Source of the DNA: Planktothrix sp. PCC 11201
GTDB lineage: Bacteria > Cyanobacteriota > Cyanobacteriia > Cyanobacteriales > Microcoleaceae
NCBI RefSeq assembly: GCF_900009135.1
Contig: NZ_LT797688.1
Coordinates: 153,428-217,427 of the forward strand
Length of the DNA stretch: 64,000 nucleotides
Direction: 5' to 3'
The notes under the pieces are model-generated. The model had not been told where the DNA came from. It saw nothing but the letters and a program-made list of their open reading frames with translations, and did not search any database. The translations under genes and the position numbers were made by a program. Positions 25,872 to 35,721 of this stretch are shown here, piece by piece. Each line of letters begins with the position of its first letter. Positions within the stretch are counted from its first letter, which is position 1.

Positions 25872-27992
25872 CTATCTTGGCGAAAGTTCTCTAACAATCT
25901 TGACTATTTCCTTATAAATAACCGACCAATCACAATCATAATCACTGCTGGAATTATCCTGTTGTTTGCTAATAATATAATCCCTAGGTATCCATCGGGC
26001 GGGTATTAAGTTTTCACGAACTGATGGTTTTGTGCATTCTATAGCCCATACTTGATCATAAAAGAAAGTGTTTCCATGTAAAACACCGGGTTTATTGCCA
26101 ATCCATTGTACAGTTGTCAGCCCAGATCCACAAGGTGCCAAGTATAGATCTATGGAATTAAGAAAAATTACTTTTTCATACATTAATTTGCCGATTGTAT
26201 AATATGTCATAATATTGGGCTGAGTCTGTGCGATAATTTTTTCCATAACCGCTTTTTCCTGTGCAATCATAGACTCAGATAAAGCATCTTCGACTTCTCG
26301 ACGCCCCCAACCATCAAAAACTACTCCCAAATTGGGAAACTCCGCCGCTAATTTTTTGATAAGATTAGCATTTCCCTCCACCTGAGATACCCAAGTTCTA
26401 CTACTTCTAATTTGGATACATAAAAGAGGGAAATGTTTTTTAGCCCTTTCCACTTCTGCTAAAAAATCTGGATTTTCAGAACACTTTTTCAGGGAATATT
26501 GAATAACACGATCAGCTAACTCTTGGCGAAGAAATAAGTCATTTACCTGAACAGCAAAATAGTTATTATCTAAAATCGTTTGAAACACCTCGTCAGTATT
26601 AGCTAATTTAGTGATTTTATCACTAGGTATTTCAGGAAAAACACCCTCGACATTAAAGAAATCTTTAGGGCCAACTAAAAATTTTTGTATTTTCTCTAAA
26701 ATATCGTTGGATTGAAGATAAAGAATACCTGATAATTCATTCCAGTAGTAGTGACCAAAATTCTTATTAAATCCTATATCACATACAAGTTTTTTAGGAA
26801 GTTGGTTTTCTATATAAAATTTTACTTTTTCATAACTGCTGACTAGAGAAAATTTTAACCCATTGATAAATTTATCAATTTCATTAGATACTAACCAGTT
26901 AGGCGAAAATTTTATAATTATTTCTTTTTCTGGGAAATAAATACAGATTTTGCCACGACAAGTATTTCCAATTACTAGGTAAAATATTTCCTTTCCTATA
27001 AAGCGGTAAACGTGCATTAATAGCCAATTTTCATAATTAACATAAAATGATTGATTAGACTTGACAGTTTTACCACTAAAAGGGCATACTGAGTAAATAC
27101 AACCTGTTTCTACCATGGCTTTACAACAAGCATTGTTTTTATAAATTGACCATAATTCAGAGACCGTTTCAATATATTTTCTCGAAAGTTTTACTTTGGG
27201 TGTAGGATTAAAACTATTAATATAAATTTCTTCTAAGTTAAGATCGTCTTTTTTTATTAGTTGTAAATTAGCTAATGATATGCCATACTCATTGAGCAAA
27301 TTTTGATGGGATTCCGTTAAATTATTTATATCAATAATTGTATAGTTGCTGTTTTTCTCAAAATAGGCTTCAGCTTCAGCTTTTGTAGGAATTGACTCAG
27401 AGATATCATCAATTTTTCCTAATTGATTTAAGTTTTTCCACAAAATTTCATAAATTGATACTGTGCCAGGGAATTTCTCTCGATCGCGCTTATTATTAAG
27501 TTCCTGGTTATAACTAAATTGCGGGGCTTTCTGGAAAAGCGCGATCGCGTCATCCATTAAATCCTTTTCTGCCAAATACCGACTAAAATCATAATAAACC
27601 ATCGCCTGATCAGGCTCGCGTTGCAACACAGAATCAAAACAAGCAATAACTCGATCAAGTCCCCCTTGCTTAACTAAAACTACACCCCAATTAGGATTTA
27701 ACTCAATGGCTCGATAATAGGCTAAATTTGCCCTATCAATATTGCCCAATTGGGTGTAGGATTGGGCCATACCATAGTAACTAGAGCCATTCGGACTAAT
27801 GCCTATAGCTTTTTGGAAAGACGCGATCGCCTCCTCAAAGCGCCCTAATTTGGCCAAAGTTTCCCCTAAACTATGGTGATACAAATGAAACTTAGGGTTT
27901 TGTTCTATTGCCTGATAGTAATAAGCCAGAGCTTCAGAGAATTGGCCTTTTTGTTTGAGTTCGTTAGCCGTTTGAAAATAGCTAGTAGTCAT
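25872..27992 (-). CDS. TPR protein with unrecognised C-terminal domain, possibly distant glycosyltransferase
   Basis: The 706-residue protein has four TPR units (residues 1-150), a linker, and a 500-residue domain that I cannot assign with confidence. Landmarks are [16 protein letters not shown] near 295-310, [15 protein letters not shown] near 408 and APCGSGL near 617 followed by NKPGV. The same order of motifs is found in the 805-residue protein at 37199-39616. Spacing and text loosely echo GT61 (YHW..., PHGAGL, PGT), so a diverged GT-B glycosyltransferase is the best guess. It is the second gene of an operon, 41 bp after the GT2-GT2 gene. Confidence 0.8.
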   Translation of the reverse strand: MTTSYFQTANELKQKGQFSEALAYYYQAIEQNPKFHLYHHSLGETLAKLGRFEEAIASFQKAIGISPNGSSYYGMAQSYTQLGNIDRANLAYYRAIELNPNWGVVLVKQGGLDRVIACFDSVLQREPDQAMVYYDFSRYLAEKDLMDDAIALFQKAPQFSYNQELNNKRDREKFPGTVSIYEILWKNLNQLGKIDDISESIPTKAEAEAYFEKNSNYTIIDINNLTESHQNLLNEYGISLANLQLIKKDDLNLEEIYINSFNPTPKVKLSRKYIETVSELWSIYKNNACCKAMVETGCIYSVCPFSGKTVKSNQSFYVNYENWLLMHVYRFIGKEIFYLVIGNTCRGKICIYFPEKEIIIKFSPNWLVSNEIDKFINGLKFSLVSSYEKVKFYIENQLPKKLVCDIGFNKNFGHYYWNELSGILYLQSNDILEKIQKFLVGPKDFFNVEGVFPEIPSDKITKLANTDEVFQTILDNNYFAVQVNDLFLRQELADRVIQYSLKKCSENPDFLAEVERAKKHFPLLCIQIRSSRTWVSQVEGNANLIKKLAAEFPNLGVVFDGWGRREVEDALSESMIAQEKAVMEKIIAQTQPNIMTYYTIGKLMYEKVIFLNSIDLYLAPCGSGLTTVQWIGNKPGVLHGNTFFYDQVWAIECTKPSVRENLIPARWIPRDYIISKQQDNSSSDYDCDWSVIYKEIVKIVRELSPR

Positions 27993-28033
27993 GGTTTTTG
28001 GTTATTAGCCACTGGCGAAATGGTCTTAATTTA

Positions 28034-30274
28034 TCAGGAATTCATCAGATTTAGTGTCGATTGCTCTAATTGTGATTGGGCTTGTTTCAGTTTTAAGCGC
28101 GATCGATCCAATTCTAACTGCATTTCTTCTGCTGTTTGTTTCCAACTATTCAACTGAGATTTTACCCACTCCTTTTCCGATTGAGTCGCCTCTAATTTAG
28201 CTTGTACCTCCTGAGTTGTGCGTTGCCAAGTTTCCACTTGCACTGATAACCCAGACTTTTCTGCTTGAGTTTGCTGTAATTGTGACTCTTTTTGTACTAC
28301 TTGAGATTGTAGATTCTGTACTTGCTGGGCTAACTCTTTTGCTTCTGCGATAAAAGCCTCTTTTTGCGCCTCTAAAATAGTGGGGTTAGCCTCTGCATAC
28401 GGTTGATATCTGTTAAAAATAATCTCCCTCGTGCGAGTAAAATCTGCTCGGTTATGGCTACTGGTGTTAGTGCCATCATTTCTTTGGGTAAATTCGCAGG
28501 TAGTTTCTTTGATATGGGCGATGTCAAATTTGCGAGATAGCCGAATTATCAAATCCCAATCTTCATGGGTTGATAGGGTTTCATCAAATAAACCCACTTC
28601 ATCTAAGCAGGATTTTTCGTGCATTAGACATAAGTTAGGAGTGCAGTTGCTCACTAAGATTTTGTCCTTGTCAAAGTCTAGGGAGTAGGGCACGCTACGG
28701 TTAATTGTCACATATTCACCATTTTGTTTTTCCTGTTGCGCCATGACAGCATCGGTGTAGGCGATTTTATATTCGCTATTTTCTAGGAATTTTACTAGGG
28801 TTTCGATGTGGTTGGGGTAGTAGTTATCATCGTCATCTAAGTAGGCGATGTATTTACCACGGGCGGCGCGGATGCCAGTGTTACGGGCGGCGGAGCGATC
28901 GAGAGCGCGATCGTGTTTTTTATAGACAATATTACCCTTAGTATTGAGACGCGATATGACTGATTGTACATCAACACCACCATCATTAACTACGATGATT
29001 TCTAATTCCGTGAATGTTTGATTAAGAACACTTTGGATAGCTTGGGCAAGCATTTCGGGGCGGTCTTTTGTGGGTATGATGACGCTAACAAGCGGGCGAC
29101 CTCTGTTAACAGTTGATTGCCCTATTTTGCGATAGGGTAGTGCGTTTAGTTCTGATGGAGAAATAGGCACAGGGATGGAAGTTTTTGGGATGACACCCCG
29201 TTGGGTAATACCATATTCTTCTAGTATCTTTTGTGTTTCCTGTTGTCCGACACTTGAAGAATGTTCTAATCCTTGTGGATTTTCGTAGTACAATCCCAGG
29301 GTTTCTGGAATGCGAGCCAATTTTTCTGTTTTGCCAATTCTTAGCCAAAATTCGTAGTCACCAGCCGATGTAAATTCTGGTTGGAAGTAACCATATTTTT
29401 CATGCAGAGATTTTCTCCACATTGGTTGAGAGCCGATAATACAGCGATTCTCTAATTCGCTGTAGTTAAATGATGGCCAATTCCACTGCCGATCCGCCTT
29501 AGTTTTTTCCCAAGTATCATTAACAGTATTCGTGATTAATTGATCTGGATATACTAGACTAACTTCTGGTTGAGTATCTAGGTAATTTGCCATGATTTCT
29601 AAAGCATCAGGGCGCAGGCGATCGTCCGTATTAGCATTCGTGATGTAATCTCCTCTGGCAATCTTAATAGCTCGGTTCCAACTAGCATAAAGCGTCTCCC
29701 GCTCCAGTGTGCGTTCGTAAATAATATTTGGATATTTGGATTGAAAGTCTCCGATAATTAATTGTTCATTTTGTTCAGAAGCACTGTCAATAACGATAAT
29801 TTCAAGCTCACCTTTTTTGTACAATTCTTGCCCAACTAAATCCTGTAAACAACCACGAATAAATTCTTCAGAGTTGTATGTAGAAACAATAGCTGAAACT
29901 TTGAAGTTAGTTTTAGTTTTAGCCAGTGATGTCTGAGATGAACTGTTGAAGACTCTTTTAGGAGCAGGTAGTTGAGCAGTAGCCCACAGCCATGAATCTG
30001 ATGAATTAAGAGAAACAACATTAAAACTATGTAGTGATCGCATTCTCACCGGATAAAACTTAGCGGGTTCAATAAATTCACTTTCATATATCCGCTCAAT
30101 CGTATAACTCAATTTAGGAGTATCTGGAGGAATCCCATCTTTCATTTTTCGATAATCGCGATCGTGACTAATTACCCCTTTATTAGTATAAGCGATCCAT
30201 TGGCCCCGATATATTTTTAATTGGGGACGATTGGCTTGGTACCAATCATTAGTTGTGGCATATTCTGGTTCCAT
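28034..30274 (-). CDS. Double GT2 glycosyltransferase with C-terminal coiled coil
   Basis: This 746-residue protein starts at ATG 30274, ten bases after AAGGAG. Residues about 8-45 (YRGQWIAYTNKGVISHDRDY) resemble the small DUF5678-type module. GT2-A (about 125-370) has VSAIVSTYNSEEF and NANTDDR. GT2-B (about 393-610) has SVIIPTKDRPEM, VNDGG and YLDDDDN. Residues 640-745 form a Gln/Glu-rich coiled coil (QNLQSQVVQKESQLQQTQAE), probably for oligomerisation or attachment to partners. Both catalytic domains keep acidic metal-binding residues. It is the first gene of an operon with 25872-27992. Acceptors unknown; synthesis of a surface glycan is inferred. Confidence 0.92.
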   Translation of the reverse strand: MEPEYATTNDWYQANRPQLKIYRGQWIAYTNKGVISHDRDYRKMKDGIPPDTPKLSYTIERIYESEFIEPAKFYPVRMRSLHSFNVVSLNSSDSWLWATAQLPAPKRVFNSSSQTSLAKTKTNFKVSAIVSTYNSEEFIRGCLQDLVGQELYKKGELEIIVIDSASEQNEQLIIGDFQSKYPNIIYERTLERETLYASWNRAIKIARGDYITNANTDDRLRPDALEIMANYLDTQPEVSLVYPDQLITNTVNDTWEKTKADRQWNWPSFNYSELENRCIIGSQPMWRKSLHEKYGYFQPEFTSAGDYEFWLRIGKTEKLARIPETLGLYYENPQGLEHSSSVGQQETQKILEEYGITQRGVIPKTSIPVPISPSELNALPYRKIGQSTVNRGRPLVSVIIPTKDRPEMLAQAIQSVLNQTFTELEIIVVNDGGVDVQSVISRLNTKGNIVYKKHDRALDRSAARNTGIRAARGKYIAYLDDDDNYYPNHIETLVKFLENSEYKIAYTDAVMAQQEKQNGEYVTINRSVPYSLDFDKDKILVSNCTPNLCLMHEKSCLDEVGLFDETLSTHEDWDLIIRLSRKFDIAHIKETTCEFTQRNDGTNTSSHNRADFTRTREIIFNRYQPYAEANPTILEAQKEAFIAEAKELAQQVQNLQSQVVQKESQLQQTQAEKSGLSVQVETWQRTTQEVQAKLEATQSEKEWVKSQLNSWKQTAEEMQLELDRSRLKLKQAQSQLEQSTLNLMNS

Positions 30275-30344
30275 TATTAATTCTCTCCTTTTGAGAAATA
30301 TCCACCAAGACTACTTTGAGATTCTAAGGTAAGATTAGCACATC

Positions 30345-30434
30345 ATCAGGTTGAGTTTCCAACTAAGGGATAAAAACGGTAATTCTTTTTGATTAGGCTT
30401 TGATTATTAACTGTAATGCTGTAGAATCAAAAGA
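30345..30434 (+). promoter_or_regulatory. Upstream region shared with 23907-24096
   Basis: The stretch TTGAGTTTCCAACTAAGG to GAATCAAAAG is closely similar to the region before the 24109 remnant, but without the 94-bp insertion. It contains TTTGAT (30399-30404), 17 bases, TAGAAT (30422-30427), a likely promoter for the 30473 gene. Confidence 0.5.
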
Positions 30435-30472
30435 CAAGTTTTGACAGACAACTCAGGATTTAGCTGCCAGAA

Positions 30473-30836
30473 ATGAAAAAAGTGATTGACATTCAAGAAG
30501 TAATTAATGTTCCTGTTATGGAATCTCAAGGGTTACTGGCGTTTAATCTGGATGCACCGGAAACCGGAACCCAAATTATTGATCAGCAAGAGCAGTTAAC
30601 AATATATGGGATTTTACGGGATCAGAGTCTGGTTAAGATGGCAGAAGTTATGGTTAAATTGGGATCGGACACCTCTATGGCGGAGGTTCCCTTGCCTCAA
30701 CAGGATGCTGAATCAGGGGTAGAGGGCATAAAGTTGAAGTTACATACAACGGATTCAAGCGGATTTGGAGCGTTCTAAGGTGTTTGTGCAGGCTGTAAAA
30801 ACAGATTTGCAGAACCGTGAACAACGGAAATCTTAG
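30473..30836 (+). pseudogene. Truncated, frameshifted gene for a beta-domain/coiled-coil protein
   Basis: The open frame 30473-30778 encodes 101 residues (MKKVIDIQEVINVPVMESQ...) and ends at TAA. In the +1 frame the DNA continues to look coding from 30738 to 30836: IQADLERSKVFVQAVKTDLQ, an amphipathic helix of the kind found in neighbouring coiled-coil glycosyltransferases. The N-terminal part (FNLDAPETG, then LTIYGILRD) resembles the beta-sandwich region that precedes glycosyltransferase or methyltransferase domains in related cyanobacterial proteins (from memory). A frameshift between 30738 and 30776 and loss of the rest are inferred. A partial twin lies at 24109-24192. It could still be a short expressed protein. 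Confidence 0.6.
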
Positions 30837-30975
30837 AACCAGGGAACTCTTGCACAGGTTAATCGTCCTTCTGCCAATCGTACCTATCGATTTCTAGGTT
30901 GAAACTGTGATAGGATTCCTTTTGTTGAGACAAATCCCAGAGCAGCAACCCCTATTTTTTGAGAGTGTGGAATTT

Positions 30976-31581
30976 ATGACCGTGACAGCCTTTCAACAAG
31001 CGAATCAACTGTTAAGAGAAGGAAAGTTAGAGGCGGCAGTGGTCGTTTATCGGCAGGCGATTGATCAGAATCCACAGTTTTATGGGGCTTATCAGAATTT
31101 AGGAGAAACCTTGGGGAAGTTGGGGCGGTTAGATCAGGCGGTTGAGATGTATCAAAAAGCAATTGAGTTGAAACCGTCGGCGGGTTGGTTGCAGAAGGAA
31201 TTGGGGTTGTTGTTGGAGAGCTTGAAGCAAAATCATATAAATGATATAGATGATTTTTTCAATCTTGTGAATGTCTCCCTCCCTACTGATCCAGATTGGT
31301 TGGTTAACTTGCTTAGTTATTACGAAAAGTTTTATCGAAACTACGCTATAAGCAATCAAGTAGAACATCAAGATCAGTTATCAAGTTTTAATCTAACTAA
31401 ATTTCTTGAAGCCGAGTTTAAAAAAGATCCATCCCGCTTTGATATAACTTTAGCATTAGCATTAAATAATCTAAATCGAGGCAACCGAAACCGGGGGATA
31501 CAACTCTTAAAGAGAGTGGCGGCTTCTGGATATCGGGAGCGCTTGCCGGCTAAAAAGTGTCTTGATTTAATTATCCAATAG
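30976..31581 (+). CDS. Small TPR protein
   Basis: I start this protein at ATG 30976 (MTVTAFQQANQLLREGK), which matches the N-termini of other TPR proteins here; the frame is open from 30907 but the added 23 residues look unrelated. The 201-residue protein has three TPR units (residues 5-80), then a less regular helical region. No catalytic motif is visible. It ends 10 bp before the large glycosyltransferase gene and is probably translated with it, so it may be its scaffold (inference). The C-terminal half (RFDITLALALNNLNRGN...) may be another degenerate repeat. Confidence 0.75.
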   Translation: MTVTAFQQANQLLREGKLEAAVVVYRQAIDQNPQFYGAYQNLGETLGKLGRLDQAVEMYQKAIELKPSAGWLQKELGLLLESLKQNHINDIDDFFNLVNVSLPTDPDWLVNLLSYYEKFYRNYAISNQVEHQDQLSSFNLTKFLEAEFKKDPSRFDITLALALNNLNRGNRNRGIQLLKRVAASGYRERLPAKKCLDLIIQ

Positions 31582-31591
31582 AGCAAATATT

Positions 31592-34500
31592 ATGAAAACA
31601 TCTTTGATTGTAATTACTACCCTTGGCGCAAAAACTGCATCCATACCTCAGCCGATTCTTTCAGCGTTTAAAAAGCATGCTCAAAATTCACATATAGCAG
31701 AAGTTCACGTTATCTCAGAAGATAACTTAACCGTGCTAGAAAATTTGTGCAAAGATATCAGTTATGAATTTAAAAAATTTAAGTACATTAATGTAGAACA
31801 TCGCCCAACATTCTCAATGCTCATTAGTTACGCAAATCAGCTAATTGTTAGTGAGAACTGTATATGCGCTCTTATGAATGCAGATATAAGTTTTGGTGGT
31901 GATGATGATGTTGCACTATGTATATCGAGTCTTAATAGTATTAGCCAGGAAGATGGTAAGGTAGTTTATGCCTTGACTCGTCGAGATTATATAAAATCTG
32001 CTTGGCAACTCACTTATGAACCTACAGGATTACCTAATAATATTTCTGCAGATTGTTGGATATTTTCAGATCTAATTAATTTACCTCAAGCTAATTTCTA
32101 TTCAATGGGAGAAGTGCATTGTGATTTGATGCTGGCTTACGATTTGGTGACATCAGGTTTTCAGGTATATAATCCATGTCTTGATATAAAAATACATCAC
32201 AACGAATCAGATGTGAAAACACATGAGTTTTACAAAGAGCAAAATCAAAAGGTATCAAATCAAGATCGGTTAGGTCTACATTGCGTACGGCATAGAAATC
32301 AGCCCTTTCAATGTTTTGGAATACCCTGGGTTTCTTCTCAATGGCTAAAAACAGGGTATCATCCTCCTGCCTACGAAATGTATTCTAGGAGACGAAAAAA
32401 ACTTTATATAACCCTCTTAGAGCCATTGAATGAACTATTGATTTACTCGTTGTTTTCTATAGAATTGTTTGCCAAAGAACATGATTTTGACTTGTTTTTT
32501 GTCACAGATTTCGACCTTGAAAATTTATTTTCAAAGTTGAGACCTATAATATTAGTTAACCGAAATGTTTATTTCGCAAAACTCAATAACACAGTAGATG
32601 AATTCATTTTCCAACTGGTTAAAGGAAATCAGTGGAGTTTTAATAGATTAGCTATTGTTTCCGACCCATCGCGACTTACCAGTTCAATAGCAGATTACAC
32701 GGAATTCATACTCTTGGATGTGCGTAGCTATGTAATACAGAATCCAAGTGACAGTGAAATTCTTTGCCCTGAAATTACTGGAGATTACAAGTCGTTACTG
32801 GTTCAAAGATATGAAAATTTTGTAGATCAATCATTTGTTAATCGAAGTAAAAATCGAGAAAACAAATGCTTGTGTACATTAATTACCTCCGTTTATCAAT
32901 CAGACAATTTTATAAAAAGTTTTTTTGCTAATTGTGAACAACTAATCGGCTACTCAGACACAATTGATCATTTCGCATTTATTTCTACCCTTTCAGATTA
33001 TGAAGCTGATTGTATTAACGATTGGCTTTACAGAAATAGAAATGCAATCCTGTTCTGGAACAAGGAAGATCCTGGTCTTTACGAGTGTTGGAATATTGGC
33101 GTTCGTTTGGCACAAACTGAATTTGTATCAAATGCTAACGTAGATGATCTTAGGCATCAAAAGCACGTCGTGGAGCTTGTCGCAGATTTACGCAATAATC
33201 CTCATCTATGCGTGGCATCATCGGCACTTGTTCCCTTTGAAACCTATGTAACTAATATCGAAAAAATCGATTCTTCTCAACCATGGTACGCAGACGAATC
33301 TGGTGAATTTGGTTTCACCAGTTTGGCTCACCTAGAAATAATGGAAAACGGGATATATAAACTTAAACCCCATAACCTACCTCATTGTATGCCGATCTGG
33401 AGGAGACAACTCCATGACATTTATGGATTTTTTGATGAGAAACGTTACGGAACCTATGCTGACTGGGCTTTTTGGCTTAAGGTCACTAAAGCTGGAGAGC
33501 GTGGATATTTAAACGCTGCACCCTTGTCTTATTATCACATCAATTTGACTTCCCATAATAGACGAGCTAATAATTTAGAGCAACTCCATCGTGAAATAGA
33601 AATTGAGTATGTCGAAAGTTTTTATTTTAGGTTAAAGATAAATAACATTGAGGAGTCAAGCTATTCAATTTTTAGAGTTAATCATGGGAACCAAACGCCA
33701 TTCAAACCAAAACTGAATTTATGGGGCTTGACGCACAATTTTGGGAAGCATCGTCACTCATTCAATAAATTAATTGATTCGTTACTCCCCCTTGATGTTA
33801 GGGAAGATGGAATCAAATTTATTCCATTTATCGAGCGGTATTTTGTATGGGGAGATCACGAAGGAGAAGCGGCATCAACTAATCCCCAACCGTTAGACAA
33901 AGAATGGATAGGGGTAATCCACGTTCCCTTTGATTCGCCCGTCTGGTTCGAGCCATATAATTCTCCAGAGTATATATTTCAAACTCAACTATGGATTGAC
34001 TCTTTACCATTTTGTAAAGGACTTATTTGTCTTACTCAAGACTTGCAAAAAGACCTGCAAGAATGGTATCCTGACCTACCCACTTTGGCAGTAAATTTTC
34101 CGACTGAACTAAATCATGTAAAGTTTTTTGATTTCACGGCATATCAGAAATACCCGCGTGTTGTTCAAGTAGGAGACTGGTTACGAAAACTTCAGTCTAT
34201 TTACCAGTTACATACTGAAAGCCATCAGAAGTTAATTTTAATTAAGCCTTGTACTAGAGAATATATGAGAAGAGAAATTGAAGTTTTCGGTGACTATCGA
34301 AATGATAGTGTAACTGAGCTTGAATTTGTGAGTAATCAGGAGTATGATTCGCTACTATCAAGCTCAGTAGTACTTTGTTTGTTGTATGCAACAGCAGCTA
34401 ACAACGTAGTGATTGAATGTATTGCACGGGGTACACCAATTTTAATTAATCCTTTACCAAGTGTTGTCGAATATCTAGGTGAAAACTATCCTTTATATGT

Positions 34501-34654
34501 TAAAGATGTTCACGAGGCAGAAATAGTCTTGAACAAAGAAAACCAAATCAAAGCAGCTTCGGATTATCTTTTAAAACGTCGAAATGATATTGATTTGTCT
34601 TTTGAAGGTTGGCTTAAAAAAATAGCAGAATCTAATTTTTATAAGGGTTTATAG
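31592..34654 (+). CDS. Large multidomain glycosyltransferase-like protein
   Basis: The 1020-residue protein has at least three parts. Residues 1-260 begin KTSLIVITTLGAKTAS and contain ALMNADISFGGDDD, recalling a GT-A-like fold. Residues about 425-690 are GT2-like (CLCTLITSVYQSDNF, ECWNIGVRLAQTEFVSNANVDD, PIWRRQLHDIYGFFDE). Residues about 695-1020 look like a GT-B glycosyltransferase (IGVIHVPFDSPVWF, then GLICLTQDLQKDL, VLCLLYATAANNVVIECIARGTPILINPLPS). No GCGATCGC octamer is seen inside and the text differs from the TPR-GT61 genes, which suggests a different history. It follows a TPR gene by 10 bp. Substrates unknown. Confidence 0.8.
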   Translation: MKTSLIVITTLGAKTASIPQPILSAFKKHAQNSHIAEVHVISEDNLTVLENLCKDISYEFKKFKYINVEHRPTFSMLISYANQLIVSENCICALMNADISFGGDDDVALCISSLNSISQEDGKVVYALTRRDYIKSAWQLTYEPTGLPNNISADCWIFSDLINLPQANFYSMGEVHCDLMLAYDLVTSGFQVYNPCLDIKIHHNESDVKTHEFYKEQNQKVSNQDRLGLHCVRHRNQPFQCFGIPWVSSQWLKTGYHPPAYEMYSRRRKKLYITLLEPLNELLIYSLFSIELFAKEHDFDLFFVTDFDLENLFSKLRPIILVNRNVYFAKLNNTVDEFIFQLVKGNQWSFNRLAIVSDPSRLTSSIADYTEFILLDVRSYVIQNPSDSEILCPEITGDYKSLLVQRYENFVDQSFVNRSKNRENKCLCTLITSVYQSDNFIKSFFANCEQLIGYSDTIDHFAFISTLSDYEADCINDWLYRNRNAILFWNKEDPGLYECWNIGVRLAQTEFVSNANVDDLRHQKHVVELVADLRNNPHLCVASSALVPFETYVTNIEKIDSSQPWYADESGEFGFTSLAHLEIMENGIYKLKPHNLPHCMPIWRRQLHDIYGFFDEKRYGTYADWAFWLKVTKAGERGYLNAAPLSYYHINLTSHNRRANNLEQLHREIEIEYVESFYFRLKINNIEESSYSIFRVNHGNQTPFKPKLNLWGLTHNFGKHRHSFNKLIDSLLPLDVREDGIKFIPFIERYFVWGDHEGEAASTNPQPLDKEWIGVIHVPFDSPVWFEPYNSPEYIFQTQLWIDSLPFCKGLICLTQDLQKDLQEWYPDLPTLAVNFPTELNHVKFFDFTAYQKYPRVVQVGDWLRKLQSIYQLHTESHQKLILIKPCTREYMRREIEVFGDYRNDSVTELEFVSNQEYDSLLSSSVVLCLLYATAANNVVIECIARGTPILINPLPSVVEYLGENYPLYVKDVHEAEIVLNKENQIKAASDYLLKRRNDIDLSFEGWLKKIAESNFYKGL

Positions 34655-34798
34655 ATACATCTGAAAGATTAATAATTGGTTTAAGAAAGCGAGATGCTGT
34701 AAGATAACTTCATATTTTAGCAGAGAAAACCAAGTAAAAAAAAGGTGAAGTTAGAGTAGACGATCATAGCTTATTAACGGGCTATTGAGTCAAATCCT

Positions 34799-35518
34799 CT
34801 AACTTTGAAGAAATGTAACCCACTCGGTAGCTTGAAAGTTGCCATCTGACCAGGGAGAAAAATCTAATTTTCTTTTGAAAGATTGGCTTAAGAAAACCAA
34901 ATCTACTTGAGTTAGGTTGTCTTTGTAATAACAAAAGTCAACTATATCCCAGAGAACAAATCCATTATTATGTAAGAAAAAAAACCTTTCTGAAAATATG
35001 TTTAAATGAGAAACTTCTACATTTAAAGGAGTTTCTACTATTACACAGAATGTTTTCGCTAGAGTCTCAGTAGAACCTTCTAAAATTTGTAGTTCAACTC
35101 CATCAACATCTATTTTAAGAATAAAAGGTTCAATAAGGGTAGTTTCTCTTTGTATTTCAGGAATAATACTATCTAGCTTTCTAACTGTAATTGGTCGGGT
35201 ATTTAATGATTCTTCATCGGAAATATTACTGTGTGATACTTGGCCACTTCCAAATAATGAGCGGGTTGACAAAAAGGAATCTTGATTGCAATTTGAAAGT
35301 GCAATTTCAAAAATTTGATGATCAATATTTACATAGTTAGACCTTATAGATGGGTAGTATTCAGAAACAGGTTCAAACAATAGGTGCTTGGATTCACAGA
35401 ACACTGTTTTTAGTTCTTTTGTTTCATACTGAACACCAATATCAATTATTGTTGGATTAAAGTCAATATGATCTTTGATATATTGCAAGGTTGACAATTT
35501 GGTTGGCAGTCTAGTCAT
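34799..35518 (-). CDS. FkbM-family methyltransferase
   Basis: The 239-residue protein has the FkbM layout: TIIDIGVQYETKE (SAM-binding start), LLFEPVSEYYPSIRSNY, VRKLDSIIPE and FILKIDVDGVELQILEGS near 150-167. FkbM enzymes are SAM-dependent O-methyltransferases, often acting on sugars in glycan clusters. It is somewhat diverged (GVQYE instead of GANxG). It lies between the 1020-residue glycosyltransferase (convergent) and an insertion sequence, and may once have been linked with the TPR gene at 37199, on the same strand beyond the IS. Confidence 0.85.
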   Translation of the reverse strand: MTRLPTKLSTLQYIKDHIDFNPTIIDIGVQYETKELKTVFCESKHLLFEPVSEYYPSIRSNYVNIDHQIFEIALSNCNQDSFLSTRSLFGSGQVSHSNISDEESLNTRPITVRKLDSIIPEIQRETTLIEPFILKIDVDGVELQILEGSTETLAKTFCVIVETPLNVEVSHLNIFSERFFFLHNNGFVLWDIVDFCYYKDNLTQVDLVFLSQSFKRKLDFSPWSDGNFQATEWVTFLQS

Positions 35519-35637
35519 AATGGCAGTCTCCTATTAGGATTCGATCAGGATTATAACATGATTTGTGCAAAATAGCGAGGAAACCAGGTTTCAATCACCT
35601 AGTATGCTAAAAATATAGTTAAAGACTCAATTAAGTA

Positions 35638-35658
35638 GGTGGGCGAGAATATCCCACC
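35638..35658. other. Hairpin next to the insertion sequence
   Basis: GGTGGG (35638-35643) pairs with CCCACC (35653-35658). AAGTAGGTGGGCG around 35633-35645 is also matched in inverted orientation by CGCCTACCTACTT just right of the insertion sequence (37184-37196), so both probably belong to the pre-insertion intergenic structure. Confidence 0.4.
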
Positions 35659-35721
35659 ATCCCAGTATGGATGAAAGCTATTTACAGCAAGGGTTTGCCC
35701 TATCTACATAGTTAGGTTTAA

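Noticed and set aside
25713-26009. Small frames in the gap between the convergent TPR genes (25709-25897 minus, 25791-26009 plus)
   Set aside because: They overlap real genes, are short, and have no translation signals.
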